Shown here: one piece after another, positions 27,875 to 37,071 of the stretch
Layout: every line of letters begins with the position of its first letter
Numbering within the stretch: position 1 is the first letter of the stretch
Origin: Gordonia mangrovi
GTDB lineage: Bacteria > Actinomycetota > Actinomycetes > Mycobacteriales > Mycobacteriaceae
Direction: 5' to 3'
Length of the DNA: 64,000 nucleotides
Assembly: GCF_024734075.1 (NCBI RefSeq)
Contig: NZ_CP102850.1
Span: 186,001-250,000 of the forward strand
Position numbers and translations under genes: made by a program
Notes under the pieces: generated by a model
The model's database searches: none
What the model was told of the DNA's origin: nothing
Seen by the model: only the letters and a program-made list of their open reading frames with translations

Positions 27875-28553
27875 CGTCGTGTGAGGGGCGGTCGACGGTC
27901 AGGCGATATCCGGCCATCACCATCACGAACTGGGTCACATACTGGCAGTGGAAACCTCGGTTCGGCGGCAGCCACTGCGCCGGGGCCTGATCGGATTTCG
28001 TGAGATTCGACGCGGCATCCACGGCGACCAGGTTCGCGGGATCGTTGGCGAGATTCGTCCGCATGGTCACCGGCCACGACCATGCACCCATATCCCAGGC
28101 ATACGCGAGTGGCACGATGTGATCGATCTGCACATCGCCCGCGCGTCGGTCCCGCCGGAACACGATGAAGTCCCCGGTGTAGGGGCTGCGGAACTCACCG
28201 CCGGCCACCGCATTCGGACAGCTGTCGACCATGGATCGGCGCAGATCTGTGAGATCTCTCGCCAGGACGTCGTTTCGGGTGTCGCATCCGTTGCCACCAC
28301 CGAGCACGGTTGCGGCGTCGGTCCACGCCGCGCCGAACGCCGCACGCCGGTAGTCCGACCGTGATGGGCGACCGTCGGTCACCGTAAGCTCCGCCAACCG
28401 CACCAACGCCGCACGCGCGTGGCTGCTGACCGCCGGATCGATCGACAATCCACGTCCGGCCGTCAGCACTCCCCCGGCCACGATCACCGAGGTCAGCACG
28501 CCGCCGACGAGCATCACCCACCACCGCACCGGCCACCCTGCACGCGCCCCCAT
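27834..28553 (-). CDS. Secreted or membrane-anchored HNH nuclease family protein (DUF1524)
   Basis: 239 residues from ATG 28553. An N-terminal membrane segment (WWVMLVGGVLTSVIVAGGVL) precedes an extracytoplasmic domain with the HNH-type motif DVQIDHIVPLAYAWDMGAW, then DPANLVAVDAASNLTKSDQAP and the C-terminal QYVTQFV. This is the DUF1524/GmrSD C-terminal-like group common in actinobacteria. It follows recG by 35 bases on the same strand, and Rv2972c occupies the same place in M. tuberculosis. A role in extracellular DNA degradation is plausible but inferred. Confidence 0.82.
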   Translation of the reverse strand: MGARAGWPVRWWVMLVGGVLTSVIVAGGVLTAGRGLSIDPAVSSHARAALVRLAELTVTDGRPSRSDYRRAAFGAAWTDAATVLGGGNGCDTRNDVLARDLTDLRRSMVDSCPNAVAGGEFRSPYTGDFIVFRRDRRAGDVQIDHIVPLAYAWDMGAWSWPVTMRTNLANDPANLVAVDAASNLTKSDQAPAQWLPPNRGFHCQYVTQFVMVMAGYRLTVDRPSHDVMAAVLRSCAAVE

Positions 28554-28588
28554 GGGATTTGGACGCCGTGGCCCCGCGGACGGTTCCG

Positions 28589-30847
28589 TCAGGACTTGTC
28601 GAGGTACTTGACCTTGTTGGGCACCAAGACGGCGTCGACGAGGTCGGCGAGCGGACGATGATCGGCCAGCGGCAGATCGGCGCCCACCACCTCGTCGGCG
28701 AGTTCGCGGGCATCGGCGATCACATCGCCGTCCTCCAGCAAGGACAAGAAGTGCAGCGAGGAGACGCCGCCGGACTGCAACGAGCCGAGCACGTCTCCTT
28801 CCCTGCGCTGCTCGAGATCCACACGGGCGAGTTCGAAGCCGTCGGTCGACGCCTCGACCGCTCGGAGACGTTGCATCGACTGCGAGATATCCGGCGCCGA
28901 GGTCATCAACAGACACAAGCCGGGGTGTTGGCCGCGGCCGACACGACCGCGCAGCTGATGCAGCTGACTGACCCCGAATCGCTCCGCATCGACGATGACC
29001 ATCATCGTGGCGTTGGGGACGTCCACACCGACCTCGATGACGGTGGTGGAGACCACCACGTCGATCTCACCCCGACCGAACGCGTCCATGATCGCGTTCT
29101 TCTCGTCGCCGGGAAGCCGACCGTGCAACATCTCTATCCGGTGTTCGGCGAGGGGACCGCCCAGCAACTCGGCGTACTGGTCGACCACGGACGTGCTCTT
29201 CGGTTCCGATTCGGCAGTGCCTGCCTTCGGCTTCTTCTTGGCGTCGGGATCGTCACCGATCCGTGAACACACCACATACACCTGGCGTCCCTGCGCGATC
29301 TCCTCGGCCGCCCGCGCCCACGCGCGGTCCACCCAGGTCGAGTTGCGCATGGGCACCACCGTCGTCTTGATGGGTTGGCGACCCGTGGGCAACTCGGTGA
29401 GCACCGAGGTGTCGAGGTCGCCGAACACCGTCATCGCGACCGTGCGCGGGATCGGGGTCGCGGTCATCACCAGGAAATGCGGCATCAGACGGTCTTTTCC
29501 CCTGCCGCGCAACGTATCCCGTTGTTCAACGCCGAATCGGTGCTGCTCGTCCACCACGACCATACCCAGGTCGAAGAACGCCACGTTCTCCTCGAGAAGG
29601 GCGTGGGTCCCCACCACGATGCCGGCCTCGCCGGTGACCACGTCCAGCAGGGTCTGACGCTTCCCCGCGGTCTTCATCGACCCGGTCAGCAGCGCGATCT
29701 TCGTCGCCCCCTCCGCCGCGGTCAACTCGCCGGCTTCCGCGAGATTCCCGAGCATCGACGTCATCGTCCGGTAGTGCTGTGCGGCAAGAACTTCCGTCGG
29801 TGCGAGGATCGCGCACTGATGCCCGTTGTCCACCACCCGGAGCATCGCGAGCAGGGAGATGAGAGTTTTACCGGAACCGACCTCACCTTGCAGGAGGCGA
29901 CTCATCGGGGTGTCCCGACCCAGATCCTCCGCGATCTCGGCCACCACGTCCTTCTGCCCGTCGGTCAGCGTGAACGGCAGACGCTCGCGCAGTCGGTCCT
30001 CGAGGCCGTTGTCGACGTGCGGGCACGGCGGACCGTTCTCGGTGCGGCCGGCGATCCGACGTTGGGCCAGCACGGTCTGGATGGCCATTGCCTCGTCGAA
30101 CTTCAAGCGCGCCCGCGCGGACTCGATGTCATCGTCGGTGTCGGGCAGATGCACTTTGTGCAGAGCCTCGGCCGTGCTGATCAGCCCGCGCGATGTCTGC
30201 TGCTGGTCGGTGAGGGCGTCGGCCTGCGCGCCGCTGCGCTCGACCGCGGCCAGTGTGCGCGCAATCGCCGCCCAGATGGTCCAGGTCTGGATGTCCTTGG
30301 TGGCCGGGTAGATCGGGATGATCGACCGATCCACCAGAGCCTCCGCTGCGGTGTTCCCCGACTCGTCGAGCGACTCCGCCTCCGCGCCCAACATTTCCGC
30401 CAGCATCGCCGAGCCGACCACCCCGTCCACGCCCGCCTCGCCATCGGGCAGCACCGCCCACTGCGGGTGGGACAACTGGATCTGCCCGCGGAAGAGTTTC
30501 ACCTTGCCCGCCATCAGCACCCGGGCCCCCGGTTTGATCCGATGCTGGATGAAGCGGGCGTTGAAGAAGTTGGCCACGTAGGTGTAGTCATCGTCGGTCA
30601 CGGTGACCTTCAGGAACTTTCCCGAGCGCTTCTTCATCGGGATCATGGCGGCGCTGTTGACGCGGCCGACGATCGTCAGCCAGTCGTCTTCGACGGGCAG
30701 CTCCTGGTTGGAGAACTGACCTTGCCGCACATATCGGCGCGGCGCGTAGCGCAGCAGCTCGCCGACGGTGACGATGCCGAGGGTCTCGATCTGCGCGACG
30801 ACCTTGGGGCTGAGCACCGTGTCGAGGCCATCGGCCATCGCGACCAT
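28589..30847 (-). CDS. recG: ATP-dependent DNA helicase RecG
   Basis: About 752 residues: N-terminal wedge/OB domain (YAPRRYVRQGQFSN), Walker A LLQGEVGSGKTLISL, DEQHRFGVEQRD (DEQH box), TATPIPRTVAMTVFGD, and C-terminal TTVIEVGVDVPNATMM followed by QLHQLRGRVGRG. RecG remodels stalled forks and Holliday junctions. ATG 30847 shares a base with the stop of the upstream DAK-family gene (TGATG); GTG 30850 or ATG 30838 are possible alternatives. Confidence 0.96.
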   Translation of the reverse strand: MVAMADGLDTVLSPKVVAQIETLGIVTVGELLRYAPRRYVRQGQFSNQELPVEDDWLTIVGRVNSAAMIPMKKRSGKFLKVTVTDDDYTYVANFFNARFIQHRIKPGARVLMAGKVKLFRGQIQLSHPQWAVLPDGEAGVDGVVGSAMLAEMLGAEAESLDESGNTAAEALVDRSIIPIYPATKDIQTWTIWAAIARTLAAVERSGAQADALTDQQQTSRGLISTAEALHKVHLPDTDDDIESARARLKFDEAMAIQTVLAQRRIAGRTENGPPCPHVDNGLEDRLRERLPFTLTDGQKDVVAEIAEDLGRDTPMSRLLQGEVGSGKTLISLLAMLRVVDNGHQCAILAPTEVLAAQHYRTMTSMLGNLAEAGELTAAEGATKIALLTGSMKTAGKRQTLLDVVTGEAGIVVGTHALLEENVAFFDLGMVVVDEQHRFGVEQRDTLRGRGKDRLMPHFLVMTATPIPRTVAMTVFGDLDTSVLTELPTGRQPIKTTVVPMRNSTWVDRAWARAAEEIAQGRQVYVVCSRIGDDPDAKKKPKAGTAESEPKSTSVVDQYAELLGGPLAEHRIEMLHGRLPGDEKNAIMDAFGRGEIDVVVSTTVIEVGVDVPNATMMVIVDAERFGVSQLHQLRGRVGRGQHPGLCLLMTSAPDISQSMQRLRAVEASTDGFELARVDLEQRREGDVLGSLQSGGVSSLHFLSLLEDGDVIADARELADEVVGADLPLADHRPLADLVDAVLVPNKVKYLDKS

Positions 30848-32514
30848 CACTCGACCCCCACCTGCAGCAGCTGATCGGGTTGACCGGTGCGGTAGATGGC
30901 GAGCTCCACACCCGGATAGCTGCGGCGCATCTGTTCGGTGAGCGCGTCCAGCGCGGCGTCATCGACGCCGGAACCCGCCATCACCGTGACCATCTCGCCG
31001 CCGGTGGCGAGCATCAGGTCGACCAGTGCGGTCGCCGCTCCGGTCTGGTCGGCGGCGATCACCAGGACGTCGGACCCGATCATGCCCAACACGTCGCCCA
31101 CCTCACAGGTACCGGCGAGTGTCATGATCCGGCTCTCCGCGCGCACCAGCGAACCCCATCGGGTGCCGGCGGCCGCCTCGGCCATCGCATAGGTGTCCGG
31201 ATCGGGGGCCTCGGTGGGATCGTGCACGGCCAGCGCCGACAGGCACTGCACCATCGACGACGTCGGCAGGAACACCACCGAACGCTGCGCCGAGCGCGTG
31301 GCCGCCGTCACCGACACCAGATCCTGCGAACTCAGTTTGCCGTTGGCCATCACCACCACGTGTGCACTGTCGGTCCCGCGAATCGCCTCGGTGAGGGCCT
31401 CCGGCGCGAGTCCGCCGTCGGCGCGCAGTACCGCGGCCCCGGCCTCGGTGAACAGTTCGTCGGCGCCCTCGCCGGTGACCACCGCGACCACCGCACGCTT
31501 GTGCCGGGGCGGCGGCTCGGCCGTGTCGACCTGGGCGTGGATCGCATCGAGAGCGAAACAGCTGATCCGGACCTCGGCGATCGGGCCACGCATCGCGCCT
31601 TCCTCCACCGCCCGGCCGGGATCACTGGTGTGCACATGGACCGAGAATCGTTCTCCACCAGACGAGCTGTCGCCCACGATGACGACGGAGTCACCGATCT
31701 CGTTGAGAACCTGGCGCAACGAGCCAACCTGCTCGCCGGCGGCACCGTCGAGCGAATACATCACCTCGAAGTCCATGTCGCTGCCGCCGGTGCACGCATC
31801 GTTGCCCTGATGGCCCGGGATGCCACCGCCGATCAAGATGCCGCGATAGCGGCGCCGGCGTTGTGCGACACCGGTCAACACCGCGACCATGGCGTCGGCC
31901 AGCGCGAGAAAACCCCGCCCACCCGCGTCCACGACGCCCGCCTCGGCGAGCTCGGGCAGCTGCTCGGGCGTGTGTTCGAGCGCTTCCGCGCAATCGTCGG
32001 CGACCGCACGGGCCAGATCGCCCGCCGATTCCGAGAGATGCGATGCGGCGGTTTCGGCGGCGGTGCGGATCAGGGTGAGGACGGTACCCTCACGAGGGTC
32101 GCTGACCGCACGAACGGCCGCCAGCGAACCGAGCCGCAGGCCCGCCGCCCACAACTGGTTGAAGGTCATCTGCGTCTCGTCGGCCATCAGTTCGGCGGCG
32201 TCGGCCAGACCGATCAGCACCTGCGAGAGGATGATGCCGGAATTGCCCCGGGCCTGGGCGATCGCTGCGTCGGCCATCGCCCGCGCCACCTGCGCGGTAC
32301 CCGCGTCCTCGGACAGCGGGGCGAGGCCGTCGGCTGCGGCCTGCATCGTGAACAGCATGTTGCTGCCCGTGTCGGAGTCCGGGATCGGGAAGACGTTCAG
32401 GTCGTTGATCTCGCCGCGCAGGGTCTCGAGTCCCTCGACCGCGGTATGCGCCCAATCCCGCAGGAGCTGCGGATTCATCGTCTTGATGAGACCACCGTCG
32501 AACACCGACTCCAT
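30847..32514 (-). CDS. DAK2/FakA-like kinase domain protein
   Basis: 555 residues from ATG 32514 (AAGGGG six bases upstream). The N-terminal DhaL-type nucleotide domain has [16 protein letters not shown] (the Mg-binding aspartates, here DSD rather than the usual DGD) and [11 protein letters not shown]. The C-terminal EDD-like region has [27 protein letters not shown] and [20 protein letters not shown]. FakA phosphorylates fatty acids held by a DegV/FakB protein; a DegV gene lies at 18095-18943. A dihydroxyacetone kinase function is less likely. Gene pair with recG is conserved in mycobacteria. Confidence 0.88.
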   Translation of the reverse strand: MESVFDGGLIKTMNPQLLRDWAHTAVEGLETLRGEINDLNVFPIPDSDTGSNMLFTMQAAADGLAPLSEDAGTAQVARAMADAAIAQARGNSGIILSQVLIGLADAAELMADETQMTFNQLWAAGLRLGSLAAVRAVSDPREGTVLTLIRTAAETAASHLSESAGDLARAVADDCAEALEHTPEQLPELAEAGVVDAGGRGFLALADAMVAVLTGVAQRRRRYRGILIGGGIPGHQGNDACTGGSDMDFEVMYSLDGAAGEQVGSLRQVLNEIGDSVVIVGDSSSGGERFSVHVHTSDPGRAVEEGAMRGPIAEVRISCFALDAIHAQVDTAEPPPRHKRAVVAVVTGEGADELFTEAGAAVLRADGGLAPEALTEAIRGTDSAHVVVMANGKLSSQDLVSVTAATRSAQRSVVFLPTSSMVQCLSALAVHDPTEAPDPDTYAMAEAAAGTRWGSLVRAESRIMTLAGTCEVGDVLGMIGSDVLVIAADQTGAATALVDLMLATGGEMVTVMAGSGVDDAALDALTEQMRRSYPGVELAIYRTGQPDQLLQVGVE

Positions 32515-32585
32515 GTAACCCCTTACCGTTGGCAGCGACGATGGCCGTTGGCCGGATGTGTTCGAGGTTACCCGGGCACCACGAT

Positions 32586-32615
32586 TTGGCCCGGTCGGGT
32601 CGATGCGGCTATTCT
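32586..32615 (+). promoter_or_regulatory. rpmB promoter candidate
   Basis: TTGGCC (32586-32591) and TATTCT (32610-32615) are 18 bases apart and point to rpmB, giving a leader of about 90 bases. Confidence 0.5.
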
Positions 32616-32714
32616 TGCAGGGTTGCCTTGCAACTGTGCCCGTCGACGCAGGTCGCCGATCGTGGAACTGCGGGCAGAACACGACCACTTTCATCAACAC
32701 AAGGGAGTTCGACG

Positions 32715-32906
32715 ATGGCTGCCGTCTGCGACATCTGCGGCAAGGGACCGGGCTTCGGCAAGTCGGTGTCACACTCGCACCGCCGCACGAACCGCCGGTG
32801 GAACCCGAACATTCAGTCGGTGCGCGTCGAGGTCGCGCCGGGGAACCGCAAGCGCAAGAACGTGTGCACCTCCTGCCTGAAGGCCGGCAAGACCGCTCGC
32901 GTCTGA
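32715..32906 (+). CDS. rpmB: 50S ribosomal protein bL28, zinc-binding form
   Basis: 63 residues starting [31 protein letters not shown], given here as [20 protein letters not shown] then [10 protein letters not shown]. It has two cysteine pairs, CDIC and CTSC, so this is the zinc-containing C+ form. ATG 32715 follows AAGGGAG. Actinobacteria often keep a second, cysteine-free bL28 expressed in zinc shortage. No zinc-uptake regulator site could be identified by eye here. Confidence 0.96.
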   Translation: MAAVCDICGKGPGFGKSVSHSHRRTNRRWNPNIQSVRVEVAPGNRKRKNVCTSCLKAGKTARV

Positions 32907-32960
32907 CGCTTCCGGCGGCTGGCGCCATCGGCGTCGGCCTCGAATCGACATCCACACTGC

Positions 32961-33005
32961 ACCCGACTCCCCGAGCGAACACTTGCTCGGCCCTGGGAGT
33001 CGGGT
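32961..33005 (+). terminator. Rho-independent terminator after rpmB
   Basis: ACCCGACTCCC (from 32961) pairs with GGGAGTCGGGT (to 33005). An inner CGAGC/GCTCG stem extends it, and CTTTG follows. Confidence 0.8.
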
Positions 33006-33036
33006 CTTTGTGCGTTCCGGCTAGAGTCTGCAGACC

Positions 33037-33852
33037 ATGACCGCCGACTCTGTCACCGCACCCACAGCCGAACCCGTCACCGACAACGACGGCATCCTGA
33101 CGATCGCGATCTCGTCCTCGGCCCCGGGCAATCCACTCAATGACGACGCCCTGGCCGCCGGCGCCGCCGCGCTGCGCGAGGTCGCTCGCGGCGAGCGCCG
33201 GGTCGGTGTGATCCTGCTCAAGGGTCCGGGCGCGAACTTCTGCGCCGGTGGCAACGTCCGCGACTTCGCCTCCGCCGCTCACCGCCCCACCTTCCTGCGC
33301 GAGATCGCCGACAATTTTCACGCCTTCATCAACGCCCTGCACGAGGCCGAGCGACCGGTGGTGGCGGCGGTCAAGGGCTGGGCCGCCGGGGCCGGAATGA
33401 GCATCGTCACCCACGCCGACGTCGCGATCGGTGGCCCATCGACCAAGATGCGACCGGCCTACCGCGGTATCGGGCTGTCTCCCGATGGCGGGATGACGTG
33501 GACGCTGCCCCGTCTCGTCGGCGCGGCTCGCGCCCGTCAGATCATCCTCACCGACCCGGTCATCGACGCCGAAAAGGCACTCGACTGGGGGTTGTTGTCC
33601 GAGATCGTCACCGACGACGAAGTCGACGCCGCGGCACTCGCGGCCGCGGCCAAGATCGCATCGGGTCCGTGGCAGTCCGACGCCGCCGCGCGCGCATTGC
33701 TCACCCGTTCGGCCACGTCCACCCTGGGCGATCAGCTCGCCGCGGAGGCCCGGTCGATCTCGGCATTGTCCGCATCACCGGAGGGGATCGAAGGCGTCGA
33801 TGCCTTCGTCGCCAAGCGCAAGCCGGACTTCGGCTCCGCCCGCAACGCCTGA
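33037..33852 (+). CDS. Enoyl-CoA hydratase/isomerase family protein (PaaG-like active site)
   Basis: 271 residues of the crotonase fold with oxyanion segments FCAGGNVRDF and KGWAAGAGMSIV. Both hydratase glutamates are missing: M121 stands at the first position (GAGM) and PAYRG at the second. The segment GLSPDGGMTW places D150 where PaaG-type isomerases carry their catalytic aspartate. I therefore favour isomerase or another crotonase reaction over simple hydration. TAGAGT ends nine bases before ATG 33037, so a very short leader is likely. Confidence 0.82.
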   Translation: MTADSVTAPTAEPVTDNDGILTIAISSSAPGNPLNDDALAAGAAALREVARGERRVGVILLKGPGANFCAGGNVRDFASAAHRPTFLREIADNFHAFINALHEAERPVVAAVKGWAAGAGMSIVTHADVAIGGPSTKMRPAYRGIGLSPDGGMTWTLPRLVGAARARQIILTDPVIDAEKALDWGLLSEIVTDDEVDAAALAAAAKIASGPWQSDAAARALLTRSATSTLGDQLAAEARSISALSASPEGIEGVDAFVAKRKPDFGSARNA

Positions 33853-33863
33853 CCCAGCTGACG

Positions 33864-34580
33864 TCAGGCCTCGGGCAATCGCCAATCGATCGGGTCGGCT
33901 CCCAGATCCTCCAGCGCCTCATTGGCTCTGCTGAACGGTCGGGAACCGAAGAAACCTCGGCTCGCCGACAACGGTGACGGATGAGCCGACTCGATCACCG
34001 GCACGTCGGGCAGCCACTTCGCGAGTCCGGCGGCGTCACGCCCCCACAGGATGGCCACCAGGGGGTCGGCAGCGCGGGCGACCAACGCCTTGATCGCACA
34101 CTCGGTGACCTGTTCCCAGCCCTTCCCGCGGTGCGATGCGGGTGCTCCCGGGGACACGGTGAGGACCCTGTTCAACAACAGCACGCCGGATTTCGCCCAC
34201 CCAGTGAGATCCCCGTTGGCGGGCGCCGGGTAGCCGAGGTCCGCGGAGTACTCGCGGTAGATGTTGGCCAGCGACCTCGGAATCGGCGACACCTCGGGCG
34301 CCACCGAGAAACTCAGTCCCACCGCATGACCGGGCGTCGGATACGGGTCCTGCCCGACGATCAGCACCCGGACGTCGGCGAACGGATCGGTGAATGCCCG
34401 CAACACGTTCTTGCCGGCCGGCAGGTAGCCACGTCCAGCCGCGTTCTCCGCGCGCAGGAACTGCCCCATCGCGCTGATGACCGGTTCGACCGGCGCCAAC
34501 GCATCGGCCCAGCCGGGGTCGATCAGATCCGACAGGGGTTTGGCGCCGGTACCGTCGGACGCGGGTGTGGGTGCACTCAT
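33864..34580 (-). CDS. ung: Uracil-DNA glycosylase, family 1
   Basis: 238 residues. The catalytic water-activating motif [21 protein letters not shown] (D78) and the DNA-intercalation loop [17 protein letters not shown] are intact, and [17 protein letters not shown] lies between. It removes uracil from DNA for base excision repair. ATG 34580 overlaps the stop of the hexapeptide-repeat gene by four bases (ATGA), making ung the third gene of a thiL-gammaCA-ung unit. Confidence 0.96.
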   Translation of the reverse strand: MSAPTPASDGTGAKPLSDLIDPGWADALAPVEPVISAMGQFLRAENAAGRGYLPAGKNVLRAFTDPFADVRVLIVGQDPYPTPGHAVGLSFSVAPEVSPIPRSLANIYREYSADLGYPAPANGDLTGWAKSGVLLLNRVLTVSPGAPASHRGKGWEQVTECAIKALVARAADPLVAILWGRDAAGLAKWLPDVPVIESAHPSPLSASRGFFGSRPFSRANEALEDLGADPIDWRLPEA

Positions 34581-35098
34581 CCGATCCTCCGCAGCGATTC
34601 CCGGAAATACTTGGCGTTCTCGAAGTACATCTCGACGTTGAGATCGACGTGTCCTTCCGGCACCTGGAATCCCTCCCGGATCCTGGCCGGCACACCCAGC
34701 GCCATCGCCCGGTCCGGCACCGTGAACCCGAACGGGACCACCGCGCCGGCACCGACGACGGCACCGCTGCCGATCGTGGACCCGTTGAGCACCACCGACC
34801 CGGACGCGATCAGGCAGTGGTCGCCGATTGTCGCGCCCTCGATGTGCGCGTTGTGACCGACCACGCATTCCGCACCGATCACCGTGGCATCGATCGGTGT
34901 GCAGTGGATGATGGTGCCGTCCTGGATGTTGGTGCGGCGCCCCACGGTGATGGTCCCGGAGTCGCCGCGCAGCACCGCGGTCGGCCAGATCGACACCCCG
35001 TCGCCCAGCGTCACGTCGCCGATGACGACGGCATCCGGATGAATGTACACATCGTCGCCGACGGTGGGTTCACGTTCACCGAGCGCATAGATAGCCAT
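34577..35098 (-). CDS. Gamma-carbonic anhydrase-like hexapeptide-repeat protein
   Basis: 173 residues folding as a left-handed beta helix, shown by hexapeptide repeats such as [20 protein letters not shown]. Histidines at the usual zinc positions are present in [27 protein letters not shown]-terminal helix ([14 protein letters not shown]) packs on the trimer. Family members are gamma-class carbonic anhydrases or acetyltransferase-like proteins (YrdA/CaiE); activity is untested. The gene lies between thiL and ung. Confidence 0.87.
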   Translation of the reverse strand: MAIYALGEREPTVGDDVYIHPDAVVIGDVTLGDGVSIWPTAVLRGDSGTITVGRRTNIQDGTIIHCTPIDATVIGAECVVGHNAHIEGATIGDHCLIASGSVVLNGSTIGSGAVVGAGAVVPFGFTVPDRAMALGVPARIREGFQVPEGHVDLNVEMYFENAKYFRESLRRIG

Positions 35099-35129
35099 CC
35101 CCCGAATCTAGGGCATGCCCGATCCGGCC

Positions 35130-36149
35130 TCACGATCCGAACGACTGCCAGCCCTGCAGATCCTGCACCGTTCGACCATCCACCCACACCGCGGTGCCGT
35201 CATGGACCTCGCCGATCGTGGTCCACCCGGGCGGCACCGAGCCCGCCGCGAACGACCCGAGCAGTTCGTGGTCCTCGCCGCCGGTTACCGTCCAGTCACG
35301 GAGATCCACACCGAGACGCTCAGCGGCAGAACGCATGTCGTCACTGACCGGAATCCGGTCGCCGGCCACGGACAGTTGCACTCCCGACGCCGCGGCCATG
35401 GTGATCAATTCCTCCACGAGGCCATCGGAGATGTCGGTCATCGCATGCGCACCGGCGCGGGCCGCGGCGGGCCCCTGAGTCAGATCCGGCGCCGGGAGCC
35501 GATGTGCGGCGACGAGACCGGAGAATTCGGTGAGCAGTTCGTCGGTCCCACGTCGCTGCGCGTCGAGCAGCAGCGCCAGTCCGGCGGCACTGGCGCCCAG
35601 GGCACTGCCGGTGACGGCGAGGAGGTCTCCTGGCCGCGCACCGCCGACCACGATGGGTGTCGCACCGTCGAGCGCACCCACGGTGGTCACGGTGAGCACC
35701 ACCTCGTCGGCGCCCACGAGATCGCCGCCGAGGACCCGGCCGCCGAGCCGGTGGGTCGCGTCGAGGATTCCGGCGTTCATGTCGAGCACGGTGCCGACGG
35801 TGGTGTCGGGGGGACAGGCGATCGACACGACCGTGCCCGTCACGCGACCACCCATCGCCGCGATGTCGGCGGCGCTCTGCACCACCGCACGCGCTCCCAC
35901 GGTGCGCGGATCCGACCAGTCGAATCGGAAGTGCCGACCGGCGACCGCGGTGTCGGTACTGATGACCGTGGGCCCACCGCTGTCGATCACCGCCGCATCG
36001 TCTCCGGAACCGATGACGACGTCCGGTGGCCGGTGGGTGACGTCCAGCGCACGTGATGATCGTGTCAATTCGGCTATCAGTCGCCGCTCCCCGACCTCGC
36101 CGACAGTTCTCGATCGATCGACCGGATCCCGGGCATCTCCGACGGACAC
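35130..36149 (-). CDS. thiL: Thiamine-monophosphate kinase
   Basis: About 339 residues: VGEVGERRLIAEL, VVIGSGDDAAVID (Mg-ATP binding), STDTAVAGRHFRFDW, VVQSAADIAAMGG and AHAMTDISDGLVEELITMA, all typical of ThiL in the PurM-like superfamily. It makes thiamine diphosphate from the monophosphate. Two GTG codons in tandem are candidate starts. The second (36149) is five bases from AGGAG and is preferred over 36152. No thiamine riboswitch is visible upstream. Confidence 0.95.
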   Translation of the reverse strand: MSVGDARDPVDRSRTVGEVGERRLIAELTRSSRALDVTHRPPDVVIGSGDDAAVIDSGGPTVISTDTAVAGRHFRFDWSDPRTVGARAVVQSAADIAAMGGRVTGTVVSIACPPDTTVGTVLDMNAGILDATHRLGGRVLGGDLVGADEVVLTVTTVGALDGATPIVVGGARPGDLLAVTGSALGASAAGLALLLDAQRRGTDELLTEFSGLVAAHRLPAPDLTQGPAAARAGAHAMTDISDGLVEELITMAAASGVQLSVAGDRIPVSDDMRSAAERLGVDLRDWTVTGGEDHELLGSFAAGSVPPGWTTIGEVHDGTAVWVDGRTVQDLQGWQSFGS

Positions 36150-36190
36150 CACAACTCCTCGATTCGCTTCCAGTCGCGCTTGGACGGGGT

Positions 36191-36210
36191 TGTCAGCGAC
36201 AATACTGACA
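36191..36210. promoter_or_regulatory. Inverted repeat TGTCAG-N8-CTGACA between thiL and the Lrp-like gene
   Basis: Perfect six-base arms, TGTCAG (36191-36196) and CTGACA (36205-36210), flank eight bases in the divergent intergenic region. A nested TTGTC-AGC-GACAA repeat covers 36190-36202. TTGGAC lies just upstream at about 36180, so the site may overlap a rightward promoter. It could bind a dimeric regulator; which one is unknown. Confidence 0.4.
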
Positions 36211-36252
36211 CCGGGTCGACAGCCGGACTCCGGTACAGACGAGAGGATGGGC

Positions 36253-36492
36253 GTGGTTCAGGCATACATTCTGATCCAGACCGAGGTCGGAAGGGCCGCA
36301 CTGGCAGCGGCAACGATCGCGGAGATCTCCGGCGTCGCCACATCCGAAGAGGTCAGCGGACCCTACGATGTCATCGTCCGCGTGGACGCGGCCGACGCGA
36401 CGCACCTGACGGAGAACGTCGTGCCACAGATTCAGAAGGTGGACGGCATCACCCGTACTCTCACCTGCCCCGTGGTGCAGTCCGCGCACTGA
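36253..36492 (+). CDS. Lrp/AsnC ligand-binding (RAM) domain protein
   Basis: About 79 residues: VQAYILIQTEVGRAALAAATIAEISGV, given here as VQAYILIQTEVGRAAL, then VSGPYDVIVRVDAADATHL and VVPQIQKVDGITRTLTCPVV. This is the stand-alone RAM/ACT-like domain of Lrp family regulators without the DNA-binding helix-turn-helix. Such proteins bind amino acids and may modulate full-length Lrp. GTG 36253 is preferred because AGAGG is six bases upstream; ATG 36247 would have no spacing. Confidence 0.87.
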   Translation: MVQAYILIQTEVGRAALAAATIAEISGVATSEEVSGPYDVIVRVDAADATHLTENVVPQIQKVDGITRTLTCPVVQSAH

Positions 36493-36528
36493 CCGGCCGA
36501 CGGTCGCAGCGTCTCCGGGTCCGGTCAC

Positions 36529-36534
36529 TAGTGT
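36529..36534 (+). promoter_or_regulatory. -10 element TAGTGT before the DUF3515 gene
   Basis: TAGTGT is seven bases before GTG 36542 and no Shine-Dalgarno is seen, which supports GTG 36542 as a leaderless start over GTG 36533. Confidence 0.45.
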
Positions 36535-36541
36535 GTTCGTC

Positions 36542-37060
36542 GTGACCGACGACGACCAGACCGGCCCGAGACTGAGTCCGGCACTCATCGCCACCCTGGT
36601 GGCCATCCCGGCGATGGTGATCGTCGGCTTCATCACGTTCGCGGCGCTGCGTCCGGAACCCACCACCCCGATCGAGGACTACGCATCCGGCGAGCCGTCA
36701 GCGGCCGAGTGCGCCACACTCGTCGACGCGCTGCCACAGACCTTCGACGGATTCGGCGACAAGCAGGTGGAGGGCACCACGGTGACGTGGCCGTCGGACG
36801 GCGACACCGATCCGGTCACCCTGCGATGCGGTATCTCCCGTCCCGACGAACTGTCGCCGACGAGCAACCTGCAGGTGATCAACCCGGTCCAGTGGTTCAT
36901 CACCGATACCGTCGAGGGTGCCGGACAGGCATACGTGTGTGTCGACCATCGACCATATGTGGCGATGTGGATTCCCGAGAACGCCGGCAACGCACCCATC
37001 ACCGACGTCAGCGCGGTGATCGACCGGACGTTGCCGCGGGCACCGCTCGACTTCGGCTGA
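36542..37060 (+). CDS. DUF3515 domain-containing membrane-anchored protein
   Basis: About 172 residues. One N-terminal membrane segment (LIATLVAIPAMVIVGFITFAAL) anchors an extracytoplasmic domain with three cysteines (ECATLV, LRCGIS, YVCVDH) and the conserved PVQWFITD and AYVCVDHRPYVAMWIPE segments of the actinobacterial DUF3515 family. Function is unknown. The counterpart Rv2980 lies beside ddlA and gpdA2 in M. tuberculosis. Confidence 0.83.
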   Translation: MTDDDQTGPRLSPALIATLVAIPAMVIVGFITFAALRPEPTTPIEDYASGEPSAAECATLVDALPQTFDGFGDKQVEGTTVTWPSDGDTDPVTLRCGISRPDELSPTSNLQVINPVQWFITDTVEGAGQAYVCVDHRPYVAMWIPENAGNAPITDVSAVIDRTLPRAPLDFG

Positions 37061-37071
37061 TCCCGGGTCGG

